Below the pieces are notes generated by a model, which did not search any database, was not told the origin of the DNA, and worked only from the letters and a program-made list of their open reading frames with translations. A program made the position numbers and the translations under genes. From an uncultured Oscillospiraceae bacterium (lineage in GTDB: Bacteria; Bacillota_A; Clostridia; Oscillospirales; Oscillospiraceae), in contig CAAFFR010000086.1 in assembly GCA_900762245.1 (NCBI GenBank), forward strand, positions 1-13,079: a stretch of 13,079 nt of DNA, read 5' to 3'. This document shows positions 5,908 through 10,982 of the stretch, in pieces. Each line of letters begins with the position of its first letter. Position 1 is the first letter of the stretch.

Positions 5908-6958
5908 GACTGCTTTCCTCCATATCCAAACTGAATCGGAACACCGCGCCGCCGCCGGGACGGTTCCGGGCGTGAATATCACTGCCATGGGCTTTGACGA
6001 TGGTTCGGCACACCGACAGGCCGATACCCATGGAGCTGCGGCTGCTGTCGGTGGGGGCTTCGCTTTCCAGCATGCCGCTGAACAGGTGCTTTTGCTTCTC
6101 CGCGGAAATGCCGCAGCCGTCATCCTCCACAGTAAAACAGGCCTTGCCGCCCTTCAGTTCCACCCGAAGCCACAGATGCTCCATGCCCTGGGCATGGAAT
6201 ACCGCATTTTCCAGCAGATTCATCAGCACCTGTTGGATCAGCATGCCATCCATGGGAATGATGATGAACTCCTCCGGCATCTCCACGATCACCTGCTGGT
6301 TGGGATAGTGCTTGTGGAATTTCACCAGCAGGGCATCAATCAGTTCCTCCAGCACCGTAGGCTGTTTGGTCAGACGGACCTGATCCGCATCCACCCGGGT
6401 GACAGACAGCAGGTTCTCCACCATGCGGGTCAGCCACTGGGCATCGGACTGCACATCCCGCAGCATCCGCCGGTGCTTCTGGGGAGGCAGCTGGTCAAAG
6501 CTTTCCAGCATCACGGAGCAGGCACCGTAAATGGACGTCAGGGGAGTCCGCAGGTCATGGGACACTGCCCGCAGCAGATTACCCCGCATCCGCTCTGTTT
6601 CCGCCTCAGCCTTCAGCTTTTCCTGCTTTTTCAGCCGGGTGGTGAGGGTTCCGGTCATGGTGGAAACAATGAGCATGACCACAGCGGAGGAAATACACTC
6701 CGGGGAAATCAGGTCAAAGGCCCAGTAAGGATATGTAAAGGCCCAGTTCACTGCCAGCACACTGATGAGGCTGGCGGCAATGCCCCAGAAATAGCCCTGG
6801 GTCCGCCAGGACACCAGAAACACGCCCAGCACAAAGATCATGGGGGTCATGGTATAGGTCTGAAACCAGGCCTGCAAAAGCAGATTCGCACTGAACACTG
6901 CCAGCAAAACAGCGACAGTGAACACACCCTCTGACAGAAAATGTCTGTATTTTTTCAT
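5897..6958 (-). CDS. KdpD-like sensor histidine kinase lacking the N-terminal KdpD/Usp sensor module
   Basis: A membrane histidine kinase of 353 residues. Four hydrophobic segments within residues about 12-105 correspond to the DUF4118 membrane region of KdpD. These are followed by a short coiled linker, a HisKA domain with phospho-acceptor H134 (AVSHDLRTPLTSIYGA), and an HATPase domain with the N-box NLLENA (247-252), the G1 box EDDGCGI (278-284) and the G2 box MGIGLSV (310-316). Full-length KdpD proteins are about 890 residues and begin with a cytoplasmic KdpD plus universal-stress domain; here the protein starts directly at the membrane region. The start has AAGGAAGGG upstream and an extended -10 promoter. 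It is first in a two-gene operon with the kdpE-like regulator, whose start overlaps its end. Confidence 0.88.
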   Translation of the reverse strand: MKKYRHFLSEGVFTVAVLLAVFSANLLLQAWFQTYTMTPMIFVLGVFLVSWRTQGYFWGIAASLISVLAVNWAFTYPYWAFDLISPECISSAVVMLIVSTMTGTLTTRLKKQEKLKAEAETERMRGNLLRAVSHDLRTPLTSIYGACSVMLESFDQLPPQKHRRMLRDVQSDAQWLTRMVENLLSVTRVDADQVRLTKQPTVLEELIDALLVKFHKHYPNQQVIVEMPEEFIIIPMDGMLIQQVLMNLLENAVFHAQGMEHLWLRVELKGGKACFTVEDDGCGISAEKQKHLFSGMLESEAPTDSSRSSMGIGLSVCRTIVKAHGSDIHARNRPGGGAVFRFSLDMEESSHVK

Positions 6959-6988
6959 AATGCCCTTCCTTTGGACAGAGTTACTTCT

Positions 6989-6997
6989 ATTATATCA
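6989..6997 (-). promoter_or_regulatory. Extended -10 promoter of the kinase-regulator operon
   Basis: Minus-strand TGATATAAT (TGnTATAAT) about 31 bp upstream of the kinase start. No clear -35. Divergent to the GH3 promoter about 100 bp away. Confidence 0.6.
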
Positions 6998-7090
6998 TGA
7001 TTTCCCCCCGGAATGGGTAAAGAATCGGTTAAGAATGACTTTCGGGGAAATGACTGAAATTTTTCTTAGGAATTGCAACAATATGCGCTA

Positions 7091-7119
7091 TTGTCCCGGG
7101 AATAGGGGTGTGGTAAAAT
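7091..7119 (+). promoter_or_regulatory. Promoter of the GH3 glucosidase gene
   Basis: TTGTCC (7091-7096), 17-bp spacer ending in TGG, TAAAAT (7114-7119): a -35/-10 pair with a TG extended -10. It predicts a leader of about 53 nt that contains the 10-bp-phased CGAG boxes. Confidence 0.6.
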
Positions 7120-7136
7120 GAGAAAAAAGAAAAATC

Positions 7137-7160
7137 CGAGAAAAATCGAGAATTTTCGAG
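7137..7160 (+). repeat. Three CGAG boxes on a 10-bp period upstream of the GH3 gene
   Basis: CGAG at 7137, 7147 and 7157, separated by A/T tracts, in the predicted leader directly before the ribosome site AGGAG (7164-7168). It matches the array upstream of ahpC (1651-1675) in sequence, spacing and relative orientation. Confidence 0.5.
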
Positions 7161-7178
7161 AACAGGAGCGGCGAAATT

Positions 7179-9443
7179 ATGAAAATCAAAGAATTGGTAG
7201 CCCAAATGACACTGGAAGAGAAGGCAGGACTGTGTTCCGGCCTGGATTTCTGGCACACAAAGAGCGTTGACCGGCTGGGCGTGGAATCCGTTATGGTATC
7301 CGACGGCCCCCACGGTCTGCGCAAGCAGGATCAGGAAGCCGACCATCTGGGCATGAACGACTCCATCAAGGCCGTCTGTATGCCCGCCGCCTGCGCCACT
7401 GCCGCGTCTTTTGACCGGGAGCAGCTGTACCGGGTGGGTCAGGCCATCGGCGACAGCTGCCAGCACGAAAAACTGGGCGTGGTCCTTGGCCCCGCCGTGA
7501 ACATCAAGCGCAGCCCCCTGTGCGGCAGAAACTTTGAATATTTCTCCGAAGACCCCTATCTGGCAGGCGAAATGTCCGCCGCCTTCATTAACGGCGTCCA
7601 GAGCCGGAATGTGGGCACCTCCATCAAGCACTTCGCCGCCAACAATCAGGAGCACCGCCGCATGAGCTCCAGCTCCAATGCTGACGAGCGTACCCTGCGG
7701 GAAATTTACTTCCCCGCCTTTGAAACGGCTGTGAAGAAGGCCCAGCCCTGGACGGTGATGTGCTCCTACAACCGCATCAACGGCGTTTACGCCTCCGAAG
7801 ATCCCTGGCTGCTGACCAGGGTCCTTCGGGAAGACTGGGGTTTTGAAGGATATGTTGTCTCCGACTGGGGCGCTGTTTCTGACCGGGTGGCAGGTCTGAA
7901 GGCCGGTCTGGATCTGGAAATGCCCGCCTCCGGCGGTGTCAACGATGCCAAGATCGTGGAAGCTGTCCGTAACGGCACTCTGGACGAGGCCGTGGTGGAC
8001 CTTGCCGCCGAGCGCATTCTGCGGATCAACTACAAATATCTGGACAACGCCCGGCCCGAAACTCCCTGGGACATGGAAGCACAGCATTTGCTGTCTGCCG
8101 AAGTGGCTGCTGACAGCATGGTGCTGCTGAAAAATGAGGGGGTCCTTCCTTTAAATAAGGAAGACACTGTGGCCTTCATCGGCGAATTTGCCGTGAAGCC
8201 CCGGTTCCAGGGCGGCGGCTCCTCCCATATCAACAGCTTCAAGACCACCTCTGCCATGGAAGCCGCAGAGGGTCTGAAGGTGACCTACGCCCGGGGCTAC
8301 AGCGTTGCCGCCGACAGCACCACGGAGGAATGGATTGCCGAAGCTGTGGAAGCCGCCAAACATGCCAAAGTGGCTGTGATTTTCGCAGGTCTGCCCGATT
8401 CCTACGAATCCGAGGGCTACGACCGGACCCATATGCAGCTCCCCGCCTGCCAGAACCGGCTCATCGAAGCTGTTGCCGCCGCCAATCCCAACACCGTGGT
8501 GGTGCTCCACAACGGTTCTCCCGTGGAAATGCCCTGGATCGGCCATGTGAAGGGCGTTCTGGAAGCTTACCTCGGCGGTCAGGCCGTTGGCCTTGCCACG
8601 GTGCGGGTGCTCTTTGGCGAAGTCAATCCCTCCGGCCGTCTGCCGGAGAGCTTCCCAAAAAAGCTCAGCGACAATCCCTCCTACCTCTATTACGGCGGCG
8701 AAGGCGATCGGGCCGATTACCGGGAAGGTGTCTTCGTGGGCTACCGTTACTATGACAGGAAGGATATGGAGGTGCTGTTCCCCTTCGGCTACGGCCTCAG
8801 CTACACCACCTTCGCCTATTCCAACCTGCGGCTCAGCGCGGAAACCATCTCCGACACCGACACCCTGACTGCCACTGTCACCGTGAAAAATACCGGCAGC
8901 CGCACCGGCAAAACCGTGGTGCAGCTGTATGTGGGGGATCCGGAAAGCACCGTCTTCCGCCCGGTGCGGGAGCTGAAGGACTTTGCCAAGGTGGAGCTGC
9001 AGCCCGGCGAAAGCAGGGACATCACCTTCACCCTGGACAAGCGGGCCTTCGCCTACTGGAACGAAGAAATTCACGACTGGCACGTGGAAAGCGGCGAATT
9101 TACCATTGAAGTGGGCCAGTCCTCCCGGAATATGGAGTGCAGCGCTTCCGTATACGTTATGTCAACCATGAAACTGCCCAAGCACTACACCATGGATACC
9201 ATCTTCATGGACCTTATGGCGGACCCCGAAGCCATGGAAGTGATGCAGCCCATGATGGGCGCCATCCAGCGGGCCCTGACCCCCGGCTCCGAGGACAAAT
9301 CCGCCGCAGCCGCCGAGGCCATTACAGAAGAAATGAACCTCGCCATGATGAAATACATGCCCCTCCGGGGCGCCCTCAGCTTCGGCGGCGGTTCCGTCAC
9401 CCGGGAGCAGATCGAAGACCTGCTGGTGCAGCTGAACAGATAA
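7179..9443 (+). CDS. Glycoside hydrolase family 3 beta-glucosidase
   Basis: Hydrolyses terminal beta-linked sugars, probably glucose, from oligosaccharides or glycosides. The 754 residues start MKIKELVAQMTLEEKAGLCS, with no signal peptide, so it acts in the cytoplasm on imported sugars. The N-terminal TIM-barrel domain includes KHFAANNQEHRR and the nucleophile D229 in YVVSDWGA. The second domain contains SYESEGYDRTHMQLP, where E412 is a candidate acid/base. The NPSGRLPESFPK segment (about 480), FPFGYGLSYTTF and the fibronectin-III-like domain (about 545-655) follow in normal GH3 order. A helical, methionine-rich extension of about 90 residues follows from about 665, seen in some Clostridia GH3 enzymes and not part of the catalytic fold. 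AGGAG lies 10 nt before the ATG. No sugar transporter or regulator adjoins it apart from the divergent two-component genes. Confidence 0.95.
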   Translation: MKIKELVAQMTLEEKAGLCSGLDFWHTKSVDRLGVESVMVSDGPHGLRKQDQEADHLGMNDSIKAVCMPAACATAASFDREQLYRVGQAIGDSCQHEKLGVVLGPAVNIKRSPLCGRNFEYFSEDPYLAGEMSAAFINGVQSRNVGTSIKHFAANNQEHRRMSSSSNADERTLREIYFPAFETAVKKAQPWTVMCSYNRINGVYASEDPWLLTRVLREDWGFEGYVVSDWGAVSDRVAGLKAGLDLEMPASGGVNDAKIVEAVRNGTLDEAVVDLAAERILRINYKYLDNARPETPWDMEAQHLLSAEVAADSMVLLKNEGVLPLNKEDTVAFIGEFAVKPRFQGGGSSHINSFKTTSAMEAAEGLKVTYARGYSVAADSTTEEWIAEAVEAAKHAKVAVIFAGLPDSYESEGYDRTHMQLPACQNRLIEAVAAANPNTVVVLHNGSPVEMPWIGHVKGVLEAYLGGQAVGLATVRVLFGEVNPSGRLPESFPKKLSDNPSYLYYGGEGDRADYREGVFVGYRYYDRKDMEVLFPFGYGLSYTTFAYSNLRLSAETISDTDTLTATVTVKNTGSRTGKTVVQLYVGDPESTVFRPVRELKDFAKVELQPGESRDITFTLDKRAFAYWNEEIHDWHVESGEFTIEVGQSSRNMECSASVYVMSTMKLPKHYTMDTIFMDLMADPEAMEVMQPMMGAIQRALTPGSEDKSAAAAEAITEEMNLAMMKYMPLRGALSFGGGSVTREQIEDLLVQLNR

Positions 9444-9473
9444 GAAGCTCTTTTCCACAACAGACCAACAAAA

Positions 9474-9497
9474 AAGGGAGGCATAAGCCTCCCTTTT
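9474..9497 (+). terminator. Terminator of the GH3 gene
   Basis: AAGGGAGGC, loop ATAA, GCCTCCCTT then TT: a perfect 9-bp stem (9474-9482 with 9487-9495) about 30 bp past the stop codon, with a short T-run. Confidence 0.8.
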
Positions 9498-9500
9498 CGT

Positions 9501-9612
9501 TAGTGCGGATGACAGAACCCGAGTACATTATGGTGTCGTCCCCGGCTGGACGGGGACGAGCAACAGTCCACCGGACTGTTGCATTTAAATGGGTTCGAGT
9601 TCACCAGCCACA
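9501..9612. repeat. Two-hairpin element bounded by tRNA-like ends
   Basis: Left end GTGCGGATGACAG (9503-9515) is identical to the 3' end of the adjacent tRNA-Leu gene in the same orientation, and then diverges. Two perfect hairpins follow: CGTCCCCG-GCTGGA-CGGGGACG (9537-9558) and GCAACAGTCC-ACC-GGACTGTTGC (9560-9582). The right end, GGGTTCGAGTTCACC (9591-9605), looks like a T-arm on the opposite strand. It is likely a degenerate tRNA 3' end plus a repeat element; no integrase is present. Confidence 0.5.
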
Positions 9613-9616
9613 TTAA

Positions 9617-9650
9617 CAAAAGAAGGACACCCGTAGGTGTCCTTCTTTTG
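9617..9650 (-). terminator. Terminator of tRNA-Leu
   Basis: A perfect 15-bp stem, CAAAAGAAGGACACC with GGTGTCCTTCTTTTG, around a 4-nt loop, directly after the encoded CCA of the tRNA on the minus strand. Its U-rich right arm works in both directions. Confidence 0.85.
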
Positions 9651-9651
9651 T

Positions 9652-9734
9652 TGGTGCGGATGACAGGACTCGAACCTGCACGCTCGCGCGTTGGAACCTA
9701 AATCCAATGAGTCTACCAATTCCACCACATCCGC
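9652..9734 (-). tRNA. tRNA-Leu (anticodon UAG), CCA encoded
   Basis: Minus-strand GCGGATG pairs with CATCCGC as a 7-bp acceptor stem. The anticodon arm is TTGGA-TTTAGGT-TCCAA with anticodon TAG, reading CUN leucine codons. D-loop AATTGGTAGACT, a class II variable arm CGC-GCGA-GCG, and T-arm CAGGTTCGAGTCCTG are all present. CCA (9652-9654) is encoded after the discriminator A at 9655. A consensus promoter and a strong terminator frame it as a single-gene transcript. Confidence 0.97.
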
Positions 9735-9744
9735 AGATGGGGTT

Positions 9745-9773
9745 ATTTTATCACGGGGAAGGGAGATTGTCAA
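9745..9773 (-). promoter_or_regulatory. Promoter of tRNA-Leu
   Basis: Minus strand: TTGACA (9768-9773), 17-bp spacer, TAAAAT (9745-9750), placing the start a few bases before the mature tRNA 5' end at 9734. It is back to back with the antisense RNA promoter at 9800. Confidence 0.88.
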
Positions 9774-9799
9774 TCTTCTGTGAAAGAAACCGGTGGGCA

Positions 9800-9828
9800 T
9801 TGACAAAGGTGCGCAAATCCACTATACT
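9800..9828 (+). promoter_or_regulatory. Strong promoter of the putative antitoxin RNA
   Basis: Perfect TTGACA (9800-9805), 17-bp spacer, TATACT (9823-9828). No open reading frame of note lies downstream on the plus strand before a terminator at 9922, so it drives a short untranslated RNA. Confidence 0.85.
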
Positions 9829-9834
9829 ATAAAT

Positions 9835-9926
9835 ACGAGGGTGCTACCGGCAGACGGTCAGCCCCCGCTGATTACAAAGAAGTAACCGGACTAGTTGGGG
9901 AACTGTGGGCGGTTACTTCTTTTTAT
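9835..9926 (+). ncRNA. Putative type I antitoxin RNA (antisense to the toxin 3' end)
   Basis: Predicted to start about 7 nt after the TATACT box and to end at the T-run after the hairpin 9876-9922, giving about 92 nt. The 5' part has GTGCTACCGGCAGACGGTCA followed by GCCCCC (9841-9866), which repeats a motif in the 5' leader of the toxin mRNA. The 3' hairpin covers the toxin stop codon and last codons in antisense. Position, size, strong promoter and convergent overlap are those of the RNA antitoxins of Fst/TxpA/BsrG-like systems. No expression data are available; the promoter and terminator are read from sequence. Confidence 0.7.
9876..9922. terminator. Bidirectional terminator shared by toxin mRNA and antitoxin RNA
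   Basis: AAAGAAGTAACCG (9876-9888) and CGGTTACTTCTTT (9910-9922) form a 13-bp perfect stem around a 21-nt loop. On the plus strand TTATT follows the T-rich right arm; on the minus strand CTTCTTTGTAAT serves as the U-tract. The toxin TAA codon (9913-9915) lies inside the stem, an arrangement typical of this toxin family. Confidence 0.8.
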
Positions 9927-10002
9927 TCTCTATCTGATGAATCAGAGAGATCAATGCAATGATCAGCATAGTGTACTGGATCAAATCCTGCCATGTAATC
10001 AT
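9913..10002 (-). CDS. Putative type I toxin, 29-residue holin-like membrane peptide
   Basis: Encodes MITWQDLIQYTMLIIALISL and ends HQIENKKK: an N-terminal polar stretch, one transmembrane segment (about residues 7-24) and a charged lysine tail. This is the build of Fst/Ldr/TxpA-like and clostridial 'putative holin-like toxin' peptides, which insert in the cell membrane and depolarise it when over-produced. The ATG at 10002 is 8 nt after AGGGGG; an alternative ATG at 10008 would add two residues but abuts the ribosome site. The ribosome site is locked in a 7-bp hairpin (10011-10032). A convergent RNA from the opposite strand covers the stop. It was too short to appear among longer reading frames. 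Family membership is by recognition of form and context, not by alignment. Confidence 0.72.
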   Translation of the reverse strand: MITWQDLIQYTMLIIALISLIHQIENKKK

Positions 10003-10010
10003 CCGCATCA

Positions 10011-10032
10011 CCCCCTTCCGTATGTAAGGGGG
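10011..10032 (-). promoter_or_regulatory. Hairpin sequestering the toxin ribosome site
   Basis: Minus strand: CCCCCTT, 8-nt loop ACATACGG, AAGGGGG. The right arm is the Shine-Dalgarno sequence of the 29-residue toxin. Just upstream a second pair, CCCCC-TCA-GGGGG (10047-10059), offers competing partners for either arm, so the leader could switch between folds. Confidence 0.65.
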
Positions 10033-10099
10033 CAAAAGAAGTTCTACCCCCTGAGGGGGCTAACCGCCTACGCAATTTCTACTGGTAGCACTGCCTGTT

Positions 10100-10108
10100 A
10101 TCATACCA
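10100..10108 (-). promoter_or_regulatory. Extended -10 promoter of the toxin mRNA
   Basis: Minus-strand TGGTATGAT, an extended -10 element, with no good -35. It predicts a start near 10093 and a leader of about 90 nt. It is weaker than the opposing promoter, as expected when the antitoxin must be in excess. The DNA from 10109 to 10191 is AT-rich and holds nothing else that I can identify. Confidence 0.5.
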
Positions 10109-10191
10109 TATCCAGAAAGAAAAGATTACCTCATTTGCGTTTATTTTCATTTTTCCCCCTTGGAAATTTTCTGTTTTTACGAAAATTTTCC

Positions 10192-10220
10192 TTTACTTTT
10201 GGGCATCCTTATGGTATCAT
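10192..10220 (+). promoter_or_regulatory. Promoter of rpsO
   Basis: TTTACT (10192-10197), 17-bp spacer ending TGG, TATCAT (10215-10220): a -35/-10 pair with extended -10, about 115 bp before the rpsO start. Confidence 0.65.
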
Positions 10221-10226
10221 TAAAAG

Positions 10227-10334
10227 GCTGGCTTGAGGCCAGATGATATTACTATGCCCGCAGCTCAGTTTCCGGATCTTTTCACCGACCGTTACTTGGC
10301 TGTAGGGAAAATCAATGAAAGGTGGAAATTTCCC
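10227..10334 (+). promoter_or_regulatory. rpsO 5' leader, possible S15 autoregulatory region
   Basis: A leader of about 108 nt between the promoter and rpsO. It begins with a CTGGC/GCCAG hairpin (10228-10242) and ends at AAAGGTGG (10318-10325). Ribosomal protein S15 represses its own mRNA through leader structures in several bacteria; whether this leader binds S15 is not visible. The frame upstream of the ATG is open but shows no family resemblance. Confidence 0.4.
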
Positions 10335-10601
10335 ATGATCCAGAAGGAAAAGAAGACTCAGGTTATCCTGGAGAACGCTACTCACGAGGGCGACACCGGT
10401 TCCCCCGAGGTTCAGGTTGCCATCCTGACCGCCCGTATCAACGAGCTGACCGAGCACCTGCGTACCCACAAGCACGACAACCACTCCCGTCGTGGTCTGC
10501 TGATGATGGTTGGTAAGCGCCGCAAGATGCTGGACTATCTGGCAAACAAGGACATCAACCGTTACCGTGCTCTGATCGCCAAGCTGGGTATCCGTAAGTA
10601 A
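10335..10601 (+). CDS. rpsO: 30S ribosomal protein S15
   Basis: A primary 16S rRNA-binding protein of the small subunit platform, 88 residues, exactly the family length. Sequence begins [20 protein letters not shown], followed by [41 protein letters not shown] and ends [11 protein letters not shown], all highly conserved, including the HxxDxxSRRGL rRNA-contact segment. The start at 10335 follows AAAGGTGG at 9 nt; an in-frame ATG at 10233 would add 34 non-conserved residues. It is followed by a strong terminator and then pnp, the rpsO-pnp order widespread in bacteria. Confidence 0.98.
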   Translation: MIQKEKKTQVILENATHEGDTGSPEVQVAILTARINELTEHLRTHKHDNHSRRGLLMMVGKRRKMLDYLANKDINRYRALIAKLGIRK

Positions 10602-10608
10602 TTTTTTG

Positions 10609-10637
10609 AAAGGGCGACGGATACCGTCGCCCTTTCT
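10609..10637 (+). terminator. Terminator after rpsO
   Basis: AAAGGGCGACGG, loop ATA, CCGTCGCCCTTT then CTT: a perfect 12-bp stem, 8 bp past the stop. It should separate rpsO from pnp unless read-through occurs. Confidence 0.85.
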
Positions 10638-10638
10638 T

Positions 10639-10753
10639 AGTTGACAGTTCACAGTTGACAATTGACAGTTATGGTATGGCCTTCGGCTATGATTTTGAAA
10701 TCGTCCCGAAGGGGACACCTTAACTGTCCACTGTCAACTTTCAACTGTCAACT
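10639..10753. repeat. 115-bp inverted repeat with iterated TTGACAG/CTGTCAA units
   Basis: Left arm AGTTGACAGTTCACAGTTG and further TTGACA units (10639-10671). The right arm is its near-exact inverse, ending CAACTGTCAACT (10721-10753). The core carries CCTTCGG / CCGAAGG. The arms are built of a 7-bp-like iterated unit. Non-coding. The TTGACA strings look like -35 boxes but lack a correctly spaced -10. Confidence 0.75.
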
Positions 10754-10764
10754 GAAAAAACGCA

Positions 10765-10830
10765 GGGGAGTGCTTTAGCAGTTGAATGTATTGCCGAATT
10801 TCGGCGGTAGATTCAAGTGCTAAACCTCCC
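10765..10830. repeat. 66-bp hairpin repeat with TTTAGCA ends
   Basis: TTTAGCA (10774-10780) pairs with TGCTAAA (10818-10824), TTGAAT with ATTCAA, and GCCGAA with TTCGGC at the tip (10793-10805). The outer GGGGAG/CTCCC extends it. It is one long, nearly continuous stem with small bulges and no T-run, so more like a REP/MITE unit than a terminator. Confidence 0.7.
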
Positions 10831-10840
10831 GAAAACACCA

Positions 10841-10956
10841 TGTCATTCCGAGGAGCGCGCAGCGCGACGTGGGAATCCCCATCTTATGAAGGAGATTGTA
10901 CCTAAAGGTATTTTCTTTGGTCACCACACCAGTGTGCGCACTGGTTCGCAATGACA
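10841..10956. repeat. TGTCATTGCGAACCAG palindromic element, copy C (116 bp)
   Basis: Left end TGTCATTCCGAGGAGCGCG with an inner GCGCGC-AGCGCG stem and GTGGGAATCCCC. Right end, read inverted, TGTCATTGCGAACCAGTGCG with an inner CCAGTGTG stem. The family ends match copy A (3624-3755) and copy B (5155-5194). It finishes 26 bp before the pnp start, so it must lie in or next to the pnp leader. Confidence 0.8.
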
Positions 10957-10982
10957 GAATTATTACAAGGAGGTTATTACCA

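Noticed and set aside
5908..6123. N-terminal extension of the response regulator to 6123
   Set aside because: The extra 72 codons read out of frame through the kinase ATPase domain; the receiver domain begins at the start chosen (5907).
8151..9083. Long minus-strand frames opposite the GH3 gene (also 7029-8087)
   Set aside because: Antisense shadows of a clear glycoside hydrolase; no ribosome site or family motif.
9137..9616. Plus-strand frame over the GH3 end and the tRNA-like repeat
   Set aside because: Overlaps the GH3 gene in another frame, then a terminator and repeats.
9585..9806. Minus-strand frame over tRNA-Leu
   Set aside because: Covers the tRNA gene, its promoter and its terminator; not coding.
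10233..10334. Upstream start of rpsO adding 34 residues
   Set aside because: S15 is 88-89 residues in all families known to me, and the downstream ATG has the proper ribosome site.
10639..10671. Several TTGACA strings taken as pnp promoters
   Set aside because: They are units of an iterated inverted repeat; the nearest TATGAT lies about 20 bp away, too far for a normal spacer.
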